A DNA stretch of 64,000 nt from Luminiphilus sp051201685 (lineage in GTDB: Bacteria; Pseudomonadota; Gammaproteobacteria; Pseudomonadales; Halieaceae), in assembly GCF_051201685.1 (NCBI RefSeq), contig NZ_CP179213.1:2542001-2606000 (forward strand), in the 5' to 3' direction. The number at the start of each line of letters is the position of its first letter. Within the stretch, counting starts at the first letter, position 1. Under the pieces are notes generated by a model. That model made no database searches and was not told where the DNA came from. It worked only from the letters and a program-made list of their open reading frames with translations. Shown in pieces: positions 55,037-63,961 of this stretch. A program made the position numbers and the translations under genes.

Positions 55037-56179
55037 CTATTGAAGCTGTGCTGCCTTGGTAATCTGAACTTCACCTGAAATATTACAAGTGCTGGCCTGC
55101 AACACTGAATCAAGCATCATCCCCGATAGTTCGGAGATCGCTCGCCCGGGATATTCCTTTGGGTTGACAGAGGCCCAACTAACATTAGGTCTAATTTCAA
55201 TTGCCCCGCCTGCTCCATCATCCAGCAAGTCGCGACTCAGCTCTTCTTGATAACGAGCACCAATTGCCTCAATGGAATTTGGATGAGCTTCTGTCACGAC
55301 AACTCCAAAGCACATGGCGTCAACGCGCCCCACAGCATCGGTGGCGCGCAGCCCACCCGCAATTTTATGTGCCACCTCACTCAACAACCGCCCCTGAATA
55401 TGCTGTTGCGATAAGTTTGCCATTCCCTCCAGACCGCACAATCTAATAGACACCAACGCGACGTGACGTCCCGCCCTACGGGCACGACCAATCTCGCGAT
55501 CGAGATCTCGAGTAAACCCCTCTCTGTTCGCAACCCGAGTCAGAGGATCAACCAGCATGAGCTCAGACGTCAGCTGAGCGCCGGTCGATAAACGCAGGGC
55601 AACGGGCACCAAACCCATAAAATCAAAAAGTAATTCAAGATCCCCTCCATGACTGATCAGGTCCAGACGGGGGGATTTAAAATGCAGACTGCCCACAATG
55701 TGACCCTGCTCGACAGCGGGCACAGCAAAGATATTATTTCGAGTTGTGCTGCTGGCTAACATTCCGAGGTCGATCGTTTCATGCTCAGCAACACGGCGCG
55801 GCGCAACTTGGTCGTTATAAATGGATGTAATCCTTGTCGAATCAGGGGTCAGCATGAGTAACCCGTTCAATTCAGGCGTATCACCGAGCGTGTTTCCCAA
55901 CATGCCCACGGGATCATGTAACCAAAATTCAATCTGCTCACAGCCCAAAATTCGTCGAATTCCAGAAAAAAATATTTCGAGCAAGACCGCGGGGCGATCT
56001 GACTCAAGCATGTCGCTTTGAAGCGAAGTCAGCGCACGAGCTAGATAACGACTTACTTCGATATGTTCATCCAAACCCACGGGCATGGGAGTCTGTACGG
56101 GTAGGCCAGGGGTAATCTCCTCTACCGAATAACCGGTACTACCTCCGCCACCGCTGTTACCGCTCCCTCGCTCACTCAT
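55037..56179 (-). CDS. GAF plus degenerate GGDEF domain protein
   Basis: 380 residues. A GAF-like sensory region (about 45-190) then a diguanylate-cyclase-type fold beginning DPLTRVANREGF. Where GGDEF should stand the protein reads RVDAMCFGVVV, so the signature and metal/substrate residues are lost; it is probably not a cyclase and may bind c-di-GMP or another protein. A glycine-rich stretch precedes the GAF part. I chose the ATG at 56179 (GAGG 7 bases upstream) because the longer frame would overlap the divergent riboswitch. Sits just before the T2SS operon, pointing the same way. Confidence 0.8.
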   Translation of the reverse strand: MSERGSGNSGGGGSTGYSVEEITPGLPVQTPMPVGLDEHIEVSRYLARALTSLQSDMLESDRPAVLLEIFFSGIRRILGCEQIEFWLHDPVGMLGNTLGDTPELNGLLMLTPDSTRITSIYNDQVAPRRVAEHETIDLGMLASSTTRNNIFAVPAVEQGHIVGSLHFKSPRLDLISHGGDLELLFDFMGLVPVALRLSTGAQLTSELMLVDPLTRVANREGFTRDLDREIGRARRAGRHVALVSIRLCGLEGMANLSQQHIQGRLLSEVAHKIAGGLRATDAVGRVDAMCFGVVVTEAHPNSIEAIGARYQEELSRDLLDDGAGGAIEIRPNVSWASVNPKEYPGRAISELSGMMLDSVLQASTCNISGEVQITKAAQLQ

Positions 56180-56204
56180 AGGCTGCCTCGAGTTTCTGTC
56201 GCTT

Positions 56205-56233
56205 TTGTGATTACTCTCTTTGTTCCCTATACT
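56205..56233 (+). promoter_or_regulatory. sigma-70 promoter of the thiamine operon
   Basis: TTGTGA (56205-56210) and TATACT (56228-56233) with exactly 17 bases between. Transcription would start near 56240, one base before the riboswitch helix P1, which is a strong positional match. Confidence 0.75.
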
Positions 56234-56240
56234 GCCACTC

Positions 56241-56332
56241 AACCTGCGGGGTGGCTAGCGCCTGAGATGCCGAAAATCATTCGGTGAACCCGTCGAACCT
56301 GAACCGGATAACGCCGGCGTAGGAACAGGCTT
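56241..56332 (+). ncRNA. TPP riboswitch (thi-box)
   Basis: The aptamer core is recognisable: CGGGGTGGC, CTGAGA (56262-56267), then GAACCCGTCGAACCTGA, GGATAA and GCCGGCGTAGGAA. Flanking CCTG (56243-56246) and CAGG (56326-56329) pair as helix P1. The 60 bases to the TonB-receptor ATG at 56390 would be the expression platform; TPP should lower expression of the operon, by blocking the AGGG ribosome site or by termination. The CTGAGA and GAACCTGA blocks are those of the Rodionov thi-box consensus. Confidence 0.95.
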
Positions 56333-56389
56333 CGTAACTTAGCAGTGATGTTGTGAGTTTGTTCTGTCCCGGATAAGCGAGTACTAGGG

Positions 56390-58480
56390 ATGTCGACCTT
56401 CTCATTAACAGCCGGCCAACTTATGGCGGTGCCCATCGCTCTCACGCTGCTGACCAGTATGCCAAGCGGCGCCGCGTCTGCAGACCTCGAAGAGGTTTTG
56501 GTCTCTGCCACGCTCAGACCTGCCCATGGAGAGCAGCGCTCAATCACCATTTTTGACCAAGCGCGGATCGAGGCTCGATCTGCCCAGCACTTGGAAGACG
56601 TTTTATCTGCGGCCCCCAACGTCAACAGTGCCAGTGGTGCTTCCCGTGGGCGCTTCATACAAATTCGGGGGGTCGGAGAGCGGAGTCAATTTGTTGAGCC
56701 GGTTAATGCCTCCGTCGCCATGTTGCTGGACGGCATAGACCTTACTGGACTAGGTGCTGCAGCCACGACATGGGACATCCAACAAATTGAAATTCTCCGA
56801 GGGCCCCAGGGCACTTTGCTGGGAGCCAATGCGCTGGCCGGTCTCATAAGCCTCAATACAACTTCTGCGTTCACCAAAGGGTTGAAGATCGCTATGGGGG
56901 TTGAGAATAACGGAGGTCGCAGATTTGCAGCTGCTGGTGGGGCTAATCTCACCAGTACCACCTCGGGGAGACTGGCCCTGGAGCAATACCGTGCTGATGG
57001 CGCTATGACGAATACTTTTTTGAATCGAACAGATACCCAAGGTAAAGACGAAGTTACCTTTCGAGGTGGCCTGGCTTGGCAGGGGATCAGCCAGACCGTG
57101 GAAGCCAACTGGCACTTTATTGATATCGATAATGGCTATGACGCATTTTCACTGGACAATAATCGCAAAACATTGTCAGACGAACCAGGGCGTGACGCAC
57201 TGCTGACCCATGCGGGTAGATTGAAGTGGAGCGTGCAGGGGACGGTAAATCTAACGACACAGTTGAGCGTTGCCCAGACTGATACAGAATACGCCTACGA
57301 CGAGGATTGGGCCTACGTTGGTATTGCACCTGCCCTTGAGTACAGCTCCTTCGATAGCTACTTGCGTGATCGAAATATGCAAAGCTTGGAGATTAGAGCA
57401 GACAGCGATCAGCAACACTGGCGTTGGGTTGTAGGTGGCTTCCTCAAGCAGGAGGAGGAAACACTTCGACGCCGATATACTTACTTAGAAAATGACTTCA
57501 GCAGTGCACTCGATATCGACACTGGTGCGATATTTGGACAGGTTGATATTAATCTTTCGAAGACCGTTACCGCTTATTTAGGCGGGCGAGTAGAACAGCG
57601 CAAAGCTGACTACGCTGATAATGCTGGCGTCAACAGCGCCCTAACAGACAACCTTTGGAGTGGCCGCATTGGCGTTGACTGGGCGCCCTCTGACCAACAA
57701 AACCTTTACCTCAGTATCAGCCGGGGGGTCCGCGCAGGGGGACCAAACAGCACGCTGTTATCCAACCTACCTTCGCTGCACTCCAGCACGAATACCCCAC
57801 TGAGCAACCTTGGCCAGTTTGAAGAGGAATCTCTTATCAATACCGAGGTGGGTTGGCGATGGCAGAACGTCAATGGCACCTTACAAAGCGCGCTGACCTT
57901 ATTTTCGATGGAACGGCAAGATCAGCAGGTAAAGCAGTCTTTAACCATCGCTCGGGAAGACGGCAGCACGCAGTTTATTGAATATACCGATAATGCCGCG
58001 AAAGGACATAACCGCGGCATCGAGTGGCAGGGAGCTTGGACTCTGGGTCCTGAGCTGCAAATTTCGACATCCTTTGGCTTCTTGAAAGCGCGGTTTGACA
58101 AATATTTCACTGCGACCGGGCAGGACCTCTCTGGTCGAGCCCAGCCACAGGCGCCCGAGTGGATGGGCAGTGTTCGCATCAAATGGAACTTAGCCGAACA
58201 CTGGTTAGCAGGGGCCGAGGTAACCGCGATGGACAGCTATTTCTTTTCTGACCGACATTCAGCCCGCTCTCCCGCACGGCAGATAGCAAACGCGCACATT
58301 GACTGGACATGGCAGAGCTGGCGCGTTTCGATATGGGGACGTAATTTATTTGATGAAACGTATTACACTCGCGGTTTCGGTAGCTTTGGCAATGACCCTC
58401 GCAAAGGGTACGTGCTGGAGCCTTATTATCAGTTTGGCGAACCTCGAACCTTTGGCATTACCCTGAACTACCAGCGCTAA
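56390..58480 (+). CDS. TonB-dependent receptor, predicted thiamine-compound uptake
   Basis: 696 residues. An N-terminal export signal, a TonB-box-like LEEVLVSATLRP near residue 30, a plug domain (RSITIFDQ through the GPQGTLLGANALAGLI segment) and a 22-strand-type barrel ending TFGITLNYQR. TPP-riboswitch control points to thiamine, its phosphates or a precursor as substrate; this is inferred from regulation, not from the receptor sequence. The ATG overlaps nothing; the ribosome site AGGG is close to it and could be masked by the riboswitch. Confidence 0.9.
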   Translation: MSTFSLTAGQLMAVPIALTLLTSMPSGAASADLEEVLVSATLRPAHGEQRSITIFDQARIEARSAQHLEDVLSAAPNVNSASGASRGRFIQIRGVGERSQFVEPVNASVAMLLDGIDLTGLGAAATTWDIQQIEILRGPQGTLLGANALAGLISLNTTSAFTKGLKIAMGVENNGGRRFAAAGGANLTSTTSGRLALEQYRADGAMTNTFLNRTDTQGKDEVTFRGGLAWQGISQTVEANWHFIDIDNGYDAFSLDNNRKTLSDEPGRDALLTHAGRLKWSVQGTVNLTTQLSVAQTDTEYAYDEDWAYVGIAPALEYSSFDSYLRDRNMQSLEIRADSDQQHWRWVVGGFLKQEEETLRRRYTYLENDFSSALDIDTGAIFGQVDINLSKTVTAYLGGRVEQRKADYADNAGVNSALTDNLWSGRIGVDWAPSDQQNLYLSISRGVRAGGPNSTLLSNLPSLHSSTNTPLSNLGQFEEESLINTEVGWRWQNVNGTLQSALTLFSMERQDQQVKQSLTIAREDGSTQFIEYTDNAAKGHNRGIEWQGAWTLGPELQISTSFGFLKARFDKYFTATGQDLSGRAQPQAPEWMGSVRIKWNLAEHWLAGAEVTAMDSYFFSDRHSARSPARQIANAHIDWTWQSWRVSIWGRNLFDETYYTRGFGSFGNDPRKGYVLEPYYQFGEPRTFGITLNYQR

Positions 58481-58504
58481 AACTTCTACAGGACACCAGC
58501 CGCT

Positions 58505-58768
58505 ATGGAACTATCTGCTGAACTGAGTTTGTACCCGCTAACAGGCGACGTGGACACTTCGGTGTTAGCGTTTATCGACGACCTCCATGATTCAGGCCAG
58601 ATCTCAGTAGTCACCAATACCATGAGCACGCAAATTTCCGGAGAATGGGATGCCGTAATGAGTGCCGTAAATATCGCTCTAAAGCGCAGTAGCGAGCGGC
58701 TAGGTCGCCAAGTTTTGGTGGTGAAATATTTACCAAGCCACAGAATCGAGATTGGCGCGGAAGGTTAA
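58505..58768 (+). CDS. YkoF-type thiamine/HMP-binding protein
   Basis: 87 residues, single MTH1187/YkoF-type domain with a ferredoxin-like start (AELSLYPLTGD) and the VVTNTMSTQISGEWDAVMSAV segment. YkoF relatives bind thiamine or its pyrimidine. No signal peptide, so cytoplasmic. Its place right after the receptor and before the permease fits a carrier or sensor step. Confidence 0.85.
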   Translation: MELSAELSLYPLTGDVDTSVLAFIDDLHDSGQISVVTNTMSTQISGEWDAVMSAVNIALKRSSERLGRQVLVVKYLPSHRIEIGAEG

Positions 58769-58771
58769 ATA

Positions 58772-59341
58772 ATGAGCTGGGATGAACCCCTCGCCGTTGC
58801 CTTAGCCCTCGCGTATGTCGTTTTTGCCATCAAGGAAAAGCGCATTGCCTGGATTTTTGCGGCCACGAGCGCCGCACTGTATCTGCGGATATTTTTTTTG
58901 GTGGGGCTGGTTATGGAGGCCAGCCTGCAAGTGTTTTACATACTCATGGCGGTTTACGGGTGGATAGCTTGGGGGCGAGATCACAGTAAGGTTCAGCTGC
59001 CTATACAGCGCTGGCCCGCTCGCTTGCACGTAATGCTGTTGGGGGGAGTGCTTATTTTGGGTACTGCTCTGGGGCTTTTAATGAGCCAGTTGACTGATGC
59101 CAGCCTACCCATTGCAGATAGCATAACGACCCTTGCGGCGCTTTTAGCCACTTGGATGGTTGCCCGAAAAGTGCTGGAAAACTGGCTTTGGTGGATTGGA
59201 ATTGATGTAATTTCGATTGTGTTGTTCTTAAATCGTGGCCTGGATCTGACCGCACTGTTATTTGCTGGCTACGTCGTATTGGCCACTGCCGGCTGGCTCA
59301 GTTGGAGACAACATTACCGGGCTCAAGCTCAGTGCGAGTAG
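58772..59341 (+). CDS. PnuC family transporter, predicted thiamine importer (PnuT)
   Basis: 189 residues with about seven hydrophobic helices; the ENWLWWIGIDVISI segment is characteristic of PnuC. PnuC imports nicotinamide riboside, but PnuT members in TPP-regulated operons import thiamine, and this operon's riboswitch and YkoF-like gene favour that. It begins 3 bases after the YkoF-like gene and overlaps the kinase start. Confidence 0.88.
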   Translation: MSWDEPLAVALALAYVVFAIKEKRIAWIFAATSAALYLRIFFLVGLVMEASLQVFYILMAVYGWIAWGRDHSKVQLPIQRWPARLHVMLLGGVLILGTALGLLMSQLTDASLPIADSITTLAALLATWMVARKVLENWLWWIGIDVISIVLFLNRGLDLTALLFAGYVVLATAGWLSWRQHYRAQAQCE

Positions 59342-60183
59342 TGTCGGAAGCGCTTTTGCAAAAGCATGCGCTGGCAGAATTCAGAGCATGGTCTACGAAA
59401 TCGCCTCTAAGCACTGAACCTCGGGTCACCCAATTAATGAACCAAGGTTCTGGACATACCACTATGCTTGTGTCGGCTGACAGCGATACAGGTCATGATT
59501 CTTTCGTCCTGCGCTATCGCACCCACCAATCAACGTCGCTGGGCCTTTCCTTTAAACAGGAAGTCGCCTGCATGGGATTAGCCCAGGCACAGGGCTTAGC
59601 ACCTGAGATTGTATGGCTGGATGAAGAGTGCCAGTCTATGGTGATAGAGTTCCTGCAAGAACCTGGCTCTATCTCCCAAGTGGAGCTGGCAAACCTCACC
59701 AAATCAATTCATCGCTTACCCCCTGAGATGCCAACTTTAAACCTTCAGCATCAAATTGAGCATTACTGGCAGATTGCCTATGAACGAGGCAACAGTGCGT
59801 CGAATTTGGTAAGCCCATGTGAGCCCGCACTGGGCGCCGCCATAAAAGCCCTTGAAGCTGAATTACCTGTGACCTGTCACAACGACTTAACCCCACCCAA
59901 CATCCGGCGCAGAAATCGCGATATTGTCGCTATTGACTGGGAATATGCTGCCACTGGAAGTCCACATTTTGAGGTTGCTACACTGTGCGCCGGGTGGCCC
60001 TCCATGAATACGCAGTCATTAGCCTTGGCAATCCTTGGGGACCGCTTTTCCAAACCGCTGCTACATATTGCGACTCATCTGTATGCTGCCCTGAACTGGA
60101 ATTGGCACTTGGCGGCTGGTGAGACCTTCGAGGGTGAGCAGTCGCCAAAAACACTTATTCAGCGTCTGGCCGCAAACCTATGA
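59341..60183 (+). CDS. APH-fold kinase, predicted thiamine kinase
   Basis: 280 residues. Aminoglycoside-phosphotransferase/choline-kinase fold: CHNDLTPPNI gives the Brenner-type catalytic Asp and Asn, and AIDWEYA the second metal Asp. Thiamine kinase would make thiamine phosphate and trap the vitamin, with ThiL finishing TPP. I chose GTG at 59341, which overlaps the PnuT stop as TAGTG; GTG at 59332 and TTG at 59302 are other in-frame options. Choline kinase is the alternative reading of the fold, but context favours thiamine. Confidence 0.85.
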   Translation: MSEALLQKHALAEFRAWSTKSPLSTEPRVTQLMNQGSGHTTMLVSADSDTGHDSFVLRYRTHQSTSLGLSFKQEVACMGLAQAQGLAPEIVWLDEECQSMVIEFLQEPGSISQVELANLTKSIHRLPPEMPTLNLQHQIEHYWQIAYERGNSASNLVSPCEPALGAAIKALEAELPVTCHNDLTPPNIRRRNRDIVAIDWEYAATGSPHFEVATLCAGWPSMNTQSLALAILGDRFSKPLLHIATHLYAALNWNWHLAAGETFEGEQSPKTLIQRLAANL

Positions 60184-61079
60184 AACCCCGTTGCCACATC
60201 GTGGGCCCCGGTGCTCTGGGCGGGCTGTTTGCTTTTCGGTTAACCGCAGCAGGTTTTCACGTGTCCTTAATCGGACAGCATCCAGCAACACAACAACAAA
60301 AGCTGACCTTACTCACACCACAAGGGCAACAGACTCTAGAGTTTCCCTATGAAAGTTCGAATACCAAAAGCCCCATTAGCCTGCTGTGGGTCACCACAAA
60401 ATCCTTTGCGGCGTTAAATGCGGTAACAAGCCTTAGTCACAGATTTACTTCAGAAACTGTCATTGTCACCTTGGGGAATGGCATGGGCTATCACAACGCC
60501 TTATCCACTCTTGTCTCAGGGCGACTTGTTGCCGGATCAACGACCGCCGGATGCAGCTCACCCAGCACCCAAACGCGGAAACTAGCCGGTGAAGGTAAGA
60601 CTCGATTAGGTTGGTGGGCTGGCGCTGAAACGGCTCCCGATTGGTTTGCAAACATCAAAGATACCCCTTGGTGCAGTGACTGGGAGTCAAATATAGAGCA
60701 AGCTTTACTCGAGAAGTTGGCCATAAACTGCGTCATCAATCCGATGACCGCGTTACTAAACATTCCAAATGGTCAACTTCTCGATAGCACGCACCAACAT
60801 ACAGTAGCTACAGCCATTGAAGAAGTGGCCGCCATTTTCAATAGGTTGGGGCACACTGATATTGCTAAAAACCTCCCACACAGAGTGGGCCATGTCATCT
60901 CAGATACCGCCCAGAATTCTTCTTCGATGCGAACTGACCGACAGCGCCAGGCGACGACGGAGCATGAGGAAATACTGGGCTACCTACTGGAGAGGTCTAG
61001 CGGCCTTAAAGAAAAACCATTAACTCCGCTGCTTTGCAGCTGGCTCAGCGCGCTTCGACAGCCCTACCCAAATCAATAA
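60180..61079 (+). CDS. PanE-like ketopantoate reductase
   Basis: 299 residues. NADPH motif GPGALGGLF at 9-17 and the catalytic Lys region LLEKLAINCVINPMTAL, as in 2-dehydropantoate 2-reductase. ATGA overlap with the thiamine kinase places it in the same transcript. It may be the true PanE for CoA synthesis, or a paralogue for another substrate. Its end overlaps the convergent kinase gene by 35 bases. Confidence 0.85.
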   Translation: MKPRCHIVGPGALGGLFAFRLTAAGFHVSLIGQHPATQQQKLTLLTPQGQQTLEFPYESSNTKSPISLLWVTTKSFAALNAVTSLSHRFTSETVIVTLGNGMGYHNALSTLVSGRLVAGSTTAGCSSPSTQTRKLAGEGKTRLGWWAGAETAPDWFANIKDTPWCSDWESNIEQALLEKLAINCVINPMTALLNIPNGQLLDSTHQHTVATAIEEVAAIFNRLGHTDIAKNLPHRVGHVISDTAQNSSSMRTDRQRQATTEHEEILGYLLERSSGLKEKPLTPLLCSWLSALRQPYPNQ

Positions 61080-62430
61080 TCACTGACTCCCAGACTTCAG
61101 GTTGTGCAGTGGCCGTAAAGCTTTGTTGGTGGGGGTGGCTGATACCGTTGACTTGATGGTCCAACGATAAGACACAGGTGTAATGGTCACAATCGAGCGC
61201 TGCAATCAGGGGCTGGCTTGCCATTGAAGGGCGGATTTTTTTTCTTAACATCAGCTCCAATCGCCCTACAAGCCAGTTGTGACTGAAACCCGATGGCAGG
61301 GTCGTATTGGCTGCAACCTTGACAGAATCCAAAGTCAAAAGAGGCATTCGAGAAACATTCAGATAGCCGGCGTAGCCGAGGAATGTGATTAACAAGAACA
61401 GCGCGAATAACTTGCTTAAACTAAATGCGCGAGAAAAAAACCCTTGCCACAGTTTGCCCAACGAATGATTTGAGCCCGCAGCGTTCGACTGATTCGGTCC
61501 GCACTCCACTGCGTCAGTCTGCCTAGCCCACCCTTGCTCTTCGACAGCTAGGCATCGCACATCGGCGACATGGGCACCCAAAACACTACGAATTTCTGGA
61601 GGCAGTAAGCGTACCTGCCAACGCATGCCTTCGATTAATCTCTCTAAGACACCAAAACTTTTTTCGCTCCCATCAGTCAGTACTTTCGCCGTATCCCAGA
61701 GAAGATTTGCACACGCCGAACACGCTTCGGGCTTTTTTGCCCTTGCTACGACCGTTCGACCGTCGGAGTCACAAATAGTCATCGGCAGCTCTGCAGACAG
61801 CAGCCAGTAAAGCACGCACCCTGCGGCGTATTGATCATCATAAAACTGTAACGTTTTTGCCGCAGAATCTGTGCTTCGAACAAACCCTAGATTCCCAAGG
61901 GTTGTCCTCGGAGTACCGTTGGCAACGCTGCTACTGAAGTCAATCAACCGGGTTTTACCTTGCTCGTTGATCAAAATATTACTGGGCGTCAAATCTCCGT
62001 GAACCAAACCTACGCTCTGAAGGGCGTTTAATGCGCCGATCAGGTCCAAGGCAATAAGGAGCATATGGCTCTCTCCTAATTTTACTTTTTTATCCGCCTT
62101 CAGACGTTGCAGAGACGCCCCTTCAACAAACTCGAGCAATAGCCAAATAGCACTCTCAAAATGCTTAACGCTATAAATCTGCGGCACAACCTGTGTCATG
62201 GCTGCCACCTTGGCCTGGGCGGCAAATGTGGCCTCCAACCGATCTTTGGGGTTCTGACTCGTGGCTGACCCAGTTTTAAATCGCTTACTCACAAGCTTGC
62301 GATTTAACCTGGGATCAAGAGCTAGCCAGGTCATACCCTGCCCGCCGGAACCCAAGAAACCCAGATTTTCTAATGGTGGCGGCAAACTCACTGAGTCATA
62401 ACCGCCAGTACTCGGGTTAGCCTCAAACAT
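61045..62430 (-). CDS. membrane serine/threonine protein kinase
   Basis: 461 residues. Kinase domain about 20-280: glycine-rich loop GSGGQG at 27-32, Lys49, the catalytic loop VHGDLTPSN (HGD where most have HRD) and IDFSSS in place of DFG. A membrane helix follows near 343-362, then a periplasmic tail of about 100 residues without a known domain. It starts 8 bases inside the end of the FHA activator gene, so the two are coupled. It should phosphorylate that regulator; not proven. Confidence 0.88.
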   Translation of the reverse strand: MFEANPSTGGYDSVSLPPPLENLGFLGSGGQGMTWLALDPRLNRKLVSKRFKTGSATSQNPKDRLEATFAAQAKVAAMTQVVPQIYSVKHFESAIWLLLEFVEGASLQRLKADKKVKLGESHMLLIALDLIGALNALQSVGLVHGDLTPSNILINEQGKTRLIDFSSSVANGTPRTTLGNLGFVRSTDSAAKTLQFYDDQYAAGCVLYWLLSAELPMTICDSDGRTVVARAKKPEACSACANLLWDTAKVLTDGSEKSFGVLERLIEGMRWQVRLLPPEIRSVLGAHVADVRCLAVEEQGWARQTDAVECGPNQSNAAGSNHSLGKLWQGFFSRAFSLSKLFALFLLITFLGYAGYLNVSRMPLLTLDSVKVAANTTLPSGFSHNWLVGRLELMLRKKIRPSMASQPLIAALDCDHYTCVLSLDHQVNGISHPHQQSFTATAQPEVWESVIIDLGRAVEAR

Positions 62431-63961
62431 CTGTAGCGATCCCTAAACGACGAAGTCGCCGCCGCAGGGCATGATGAGAAATTTTCAGATCAAGCGCCGC
62501 GGCTTTGACCGAATTTACGCGCGCCATAACTTCGAGTATGTCAGTGTCTGCAAGGTCATCCACTAGGACAAAACTATCGTGCGCCTCCAGTCGGCGATAA
62601 AGCGCCGGCCTAGACAGCCCAAGAATTGCTGCCGTTGCAGCAATCTCATAGTGCTGCGCTCGATAAACCTCCTCTAGATGTTGATCAGATAGCGACTGGA
62701 ATTCCTTGTTGCGGGGGCGCTCCTTCGCTTCAGTGCTCAGGGGCAAAAGGGAACCCTTATCTTGCGCTACTAGCATCACCGCATGCCTTAGCTCCCGGCT
62801 ATTACCGGGCCAATCATGGGTCAACGCATCAAAGAAAAATCGCGCCCAATGGGCTGCTATCTCCGGAAAATCTGAGGATTTAGAGGGATTCAATGACTCA
62901 GAAACTTCGACATCTCGACCAAGCATAGCCATTGCCTGAGGTGCGATATCTTCGGGTCGCTGGCGCAGCGGCGGTATAACCAGTGTAAAGCCCGCGATAC
63001 GATGATGAAGCGCTTTTCGAAAGCCATTTTCCTCCGAAGTAGGTTGGTCCGTTGCAGCAACAATGCGAACATTCACCGTCTGCATCAACCCGCCCAGAAT
63101 TTGCACCTCGCCTTGCTCTAAAGCCCGCAGTAATTGCACCTGAATTGATATCGGCGCATCTGCAATTTCGTCTAAAAATAACGTGCTCTGATTGGCCCGC
63201 TGGAAAGCACCTTGACGGTCAATTGCGCCCGTATACGCGCCTCGAACACTGCCAAAAAGTTCTGCCGCCGCAAGATCTTGCGGAATTGCCGCCAGATTCA
63301 TAACCACCAAAGAGTGCGAGGAGCGTGCGCTTAAGTTATGAACGGCCAGAGCAACCCTCTCTTTCCCAACACCAGACTCGCCCTGAATCAAAATAGGTAG
63401 TGTCGTTGGTGCCACCAGAGCAACCTGATGCCTAAGTCGCGCCATTTCAGGGGAAGCACCCGGCAACATTGTGTTTAGACGCTCTGGAGGTGATTTATCG
63501 TCGTCAGCGTGGCTGTGAATCAAGCGCAGCACTAAAACTATGCCGTGCGACAGCCTGAGCGGGACACCTCTAACAAGCGACTCGTGGTCGGCGATGAAGC
63601 CCGCATGCCCCCCCGCGCCAACTCGAACCTCAGCGTGCTCTGCAGATTCTATTCGTAGACTAAAACAACCCTCTGCGTGCTTTGGCCTCTTAGGCTTTAA
63701 TCGACAAGCCAAGCGACTCACATGCTCATCTTCTAAATTACGCCGATCGCTAAATTGGGGGAAATATCGCCCTATCGACACCTCACTCGGAATAGTCTCC
63801 GGACGCTCAGCTTCCCAATCCCCTAAATTGGACCAGTGGCCAATACGCTGGAGATCCGGGTGAAACACTATGGTGAGGCGTAGCGATGACGAATGTGCCC
63901 CCTCGCGGAAATCTAACGTCCGAAGTGCGGGTTTCGTCACCACGTCCTTGGGCACAGCCAT
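62423..63961 (-). CDS. FHA-domain sigma-54-dependent transcriptional activator
   Basis: 512 residues. An N-terminal FHA domain (about 58-110, with SIGRYF and EDEHVSRL, which bind phosphothreonine), an AAA+ sigma-54 interaction domain with Walker A GESGVGKE, GAYTGA (the GAFTGA sigma-54 contact) and FLDEIAD, and a C-terminal HTH region that seems to hold two Fis-like motifs (ILGLSRPALYRRL and LKISHHALRRRL). I chose ATG at 63961: GGGAGG lies 6 bases before it. No receiver domain, so its input is likely a phosphorylated protein. The window ends 39 bases upstream. Confidence 0.9.
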   Translation of the reverse strand: MAVPKDVVTKPALRTLDFREGAHSSSLRLTIVFHPDLQRIGHWSNLGDWEAERPETIPSEVSIGRYFPQFSDRRNLEDEHVSRLACRLKPKRPKHAEGCFSLRIESAEHAEVRVGAGGHAGFIADHESLVRGVPLRLSHGIVLVLRLIHSHADDDKSPPERLNTMLPGASPEMARLRHQVALVAPTTLPILIQGESGVGKERVALAVHNLSARSSHSLVVMNLAAIPQDLAAAELFGSVRGAYTGAIDRQGAFQRANQSTLFLDEIADAPISIQVQLLRALEQGEVQILGGLMQTVNVRIVAATDQPTSEENGFRKALHHRIAGFTLVIPPLRQRPEDIAPQAMAMLGRDVEVSESLNPSKSSDFPEIAAHWARFFFDALTHDWPGNSRELRHAVMLVAQDKGSLLPLSTEAKERPRNKEFQSLSDQHLEEVYRAQHYEIAATAAILGLSRPALYRRLEAHDSFVLVDDLADTDILEVMARVNSVKAAALDLKISHHALRRRLRRLGIATDV

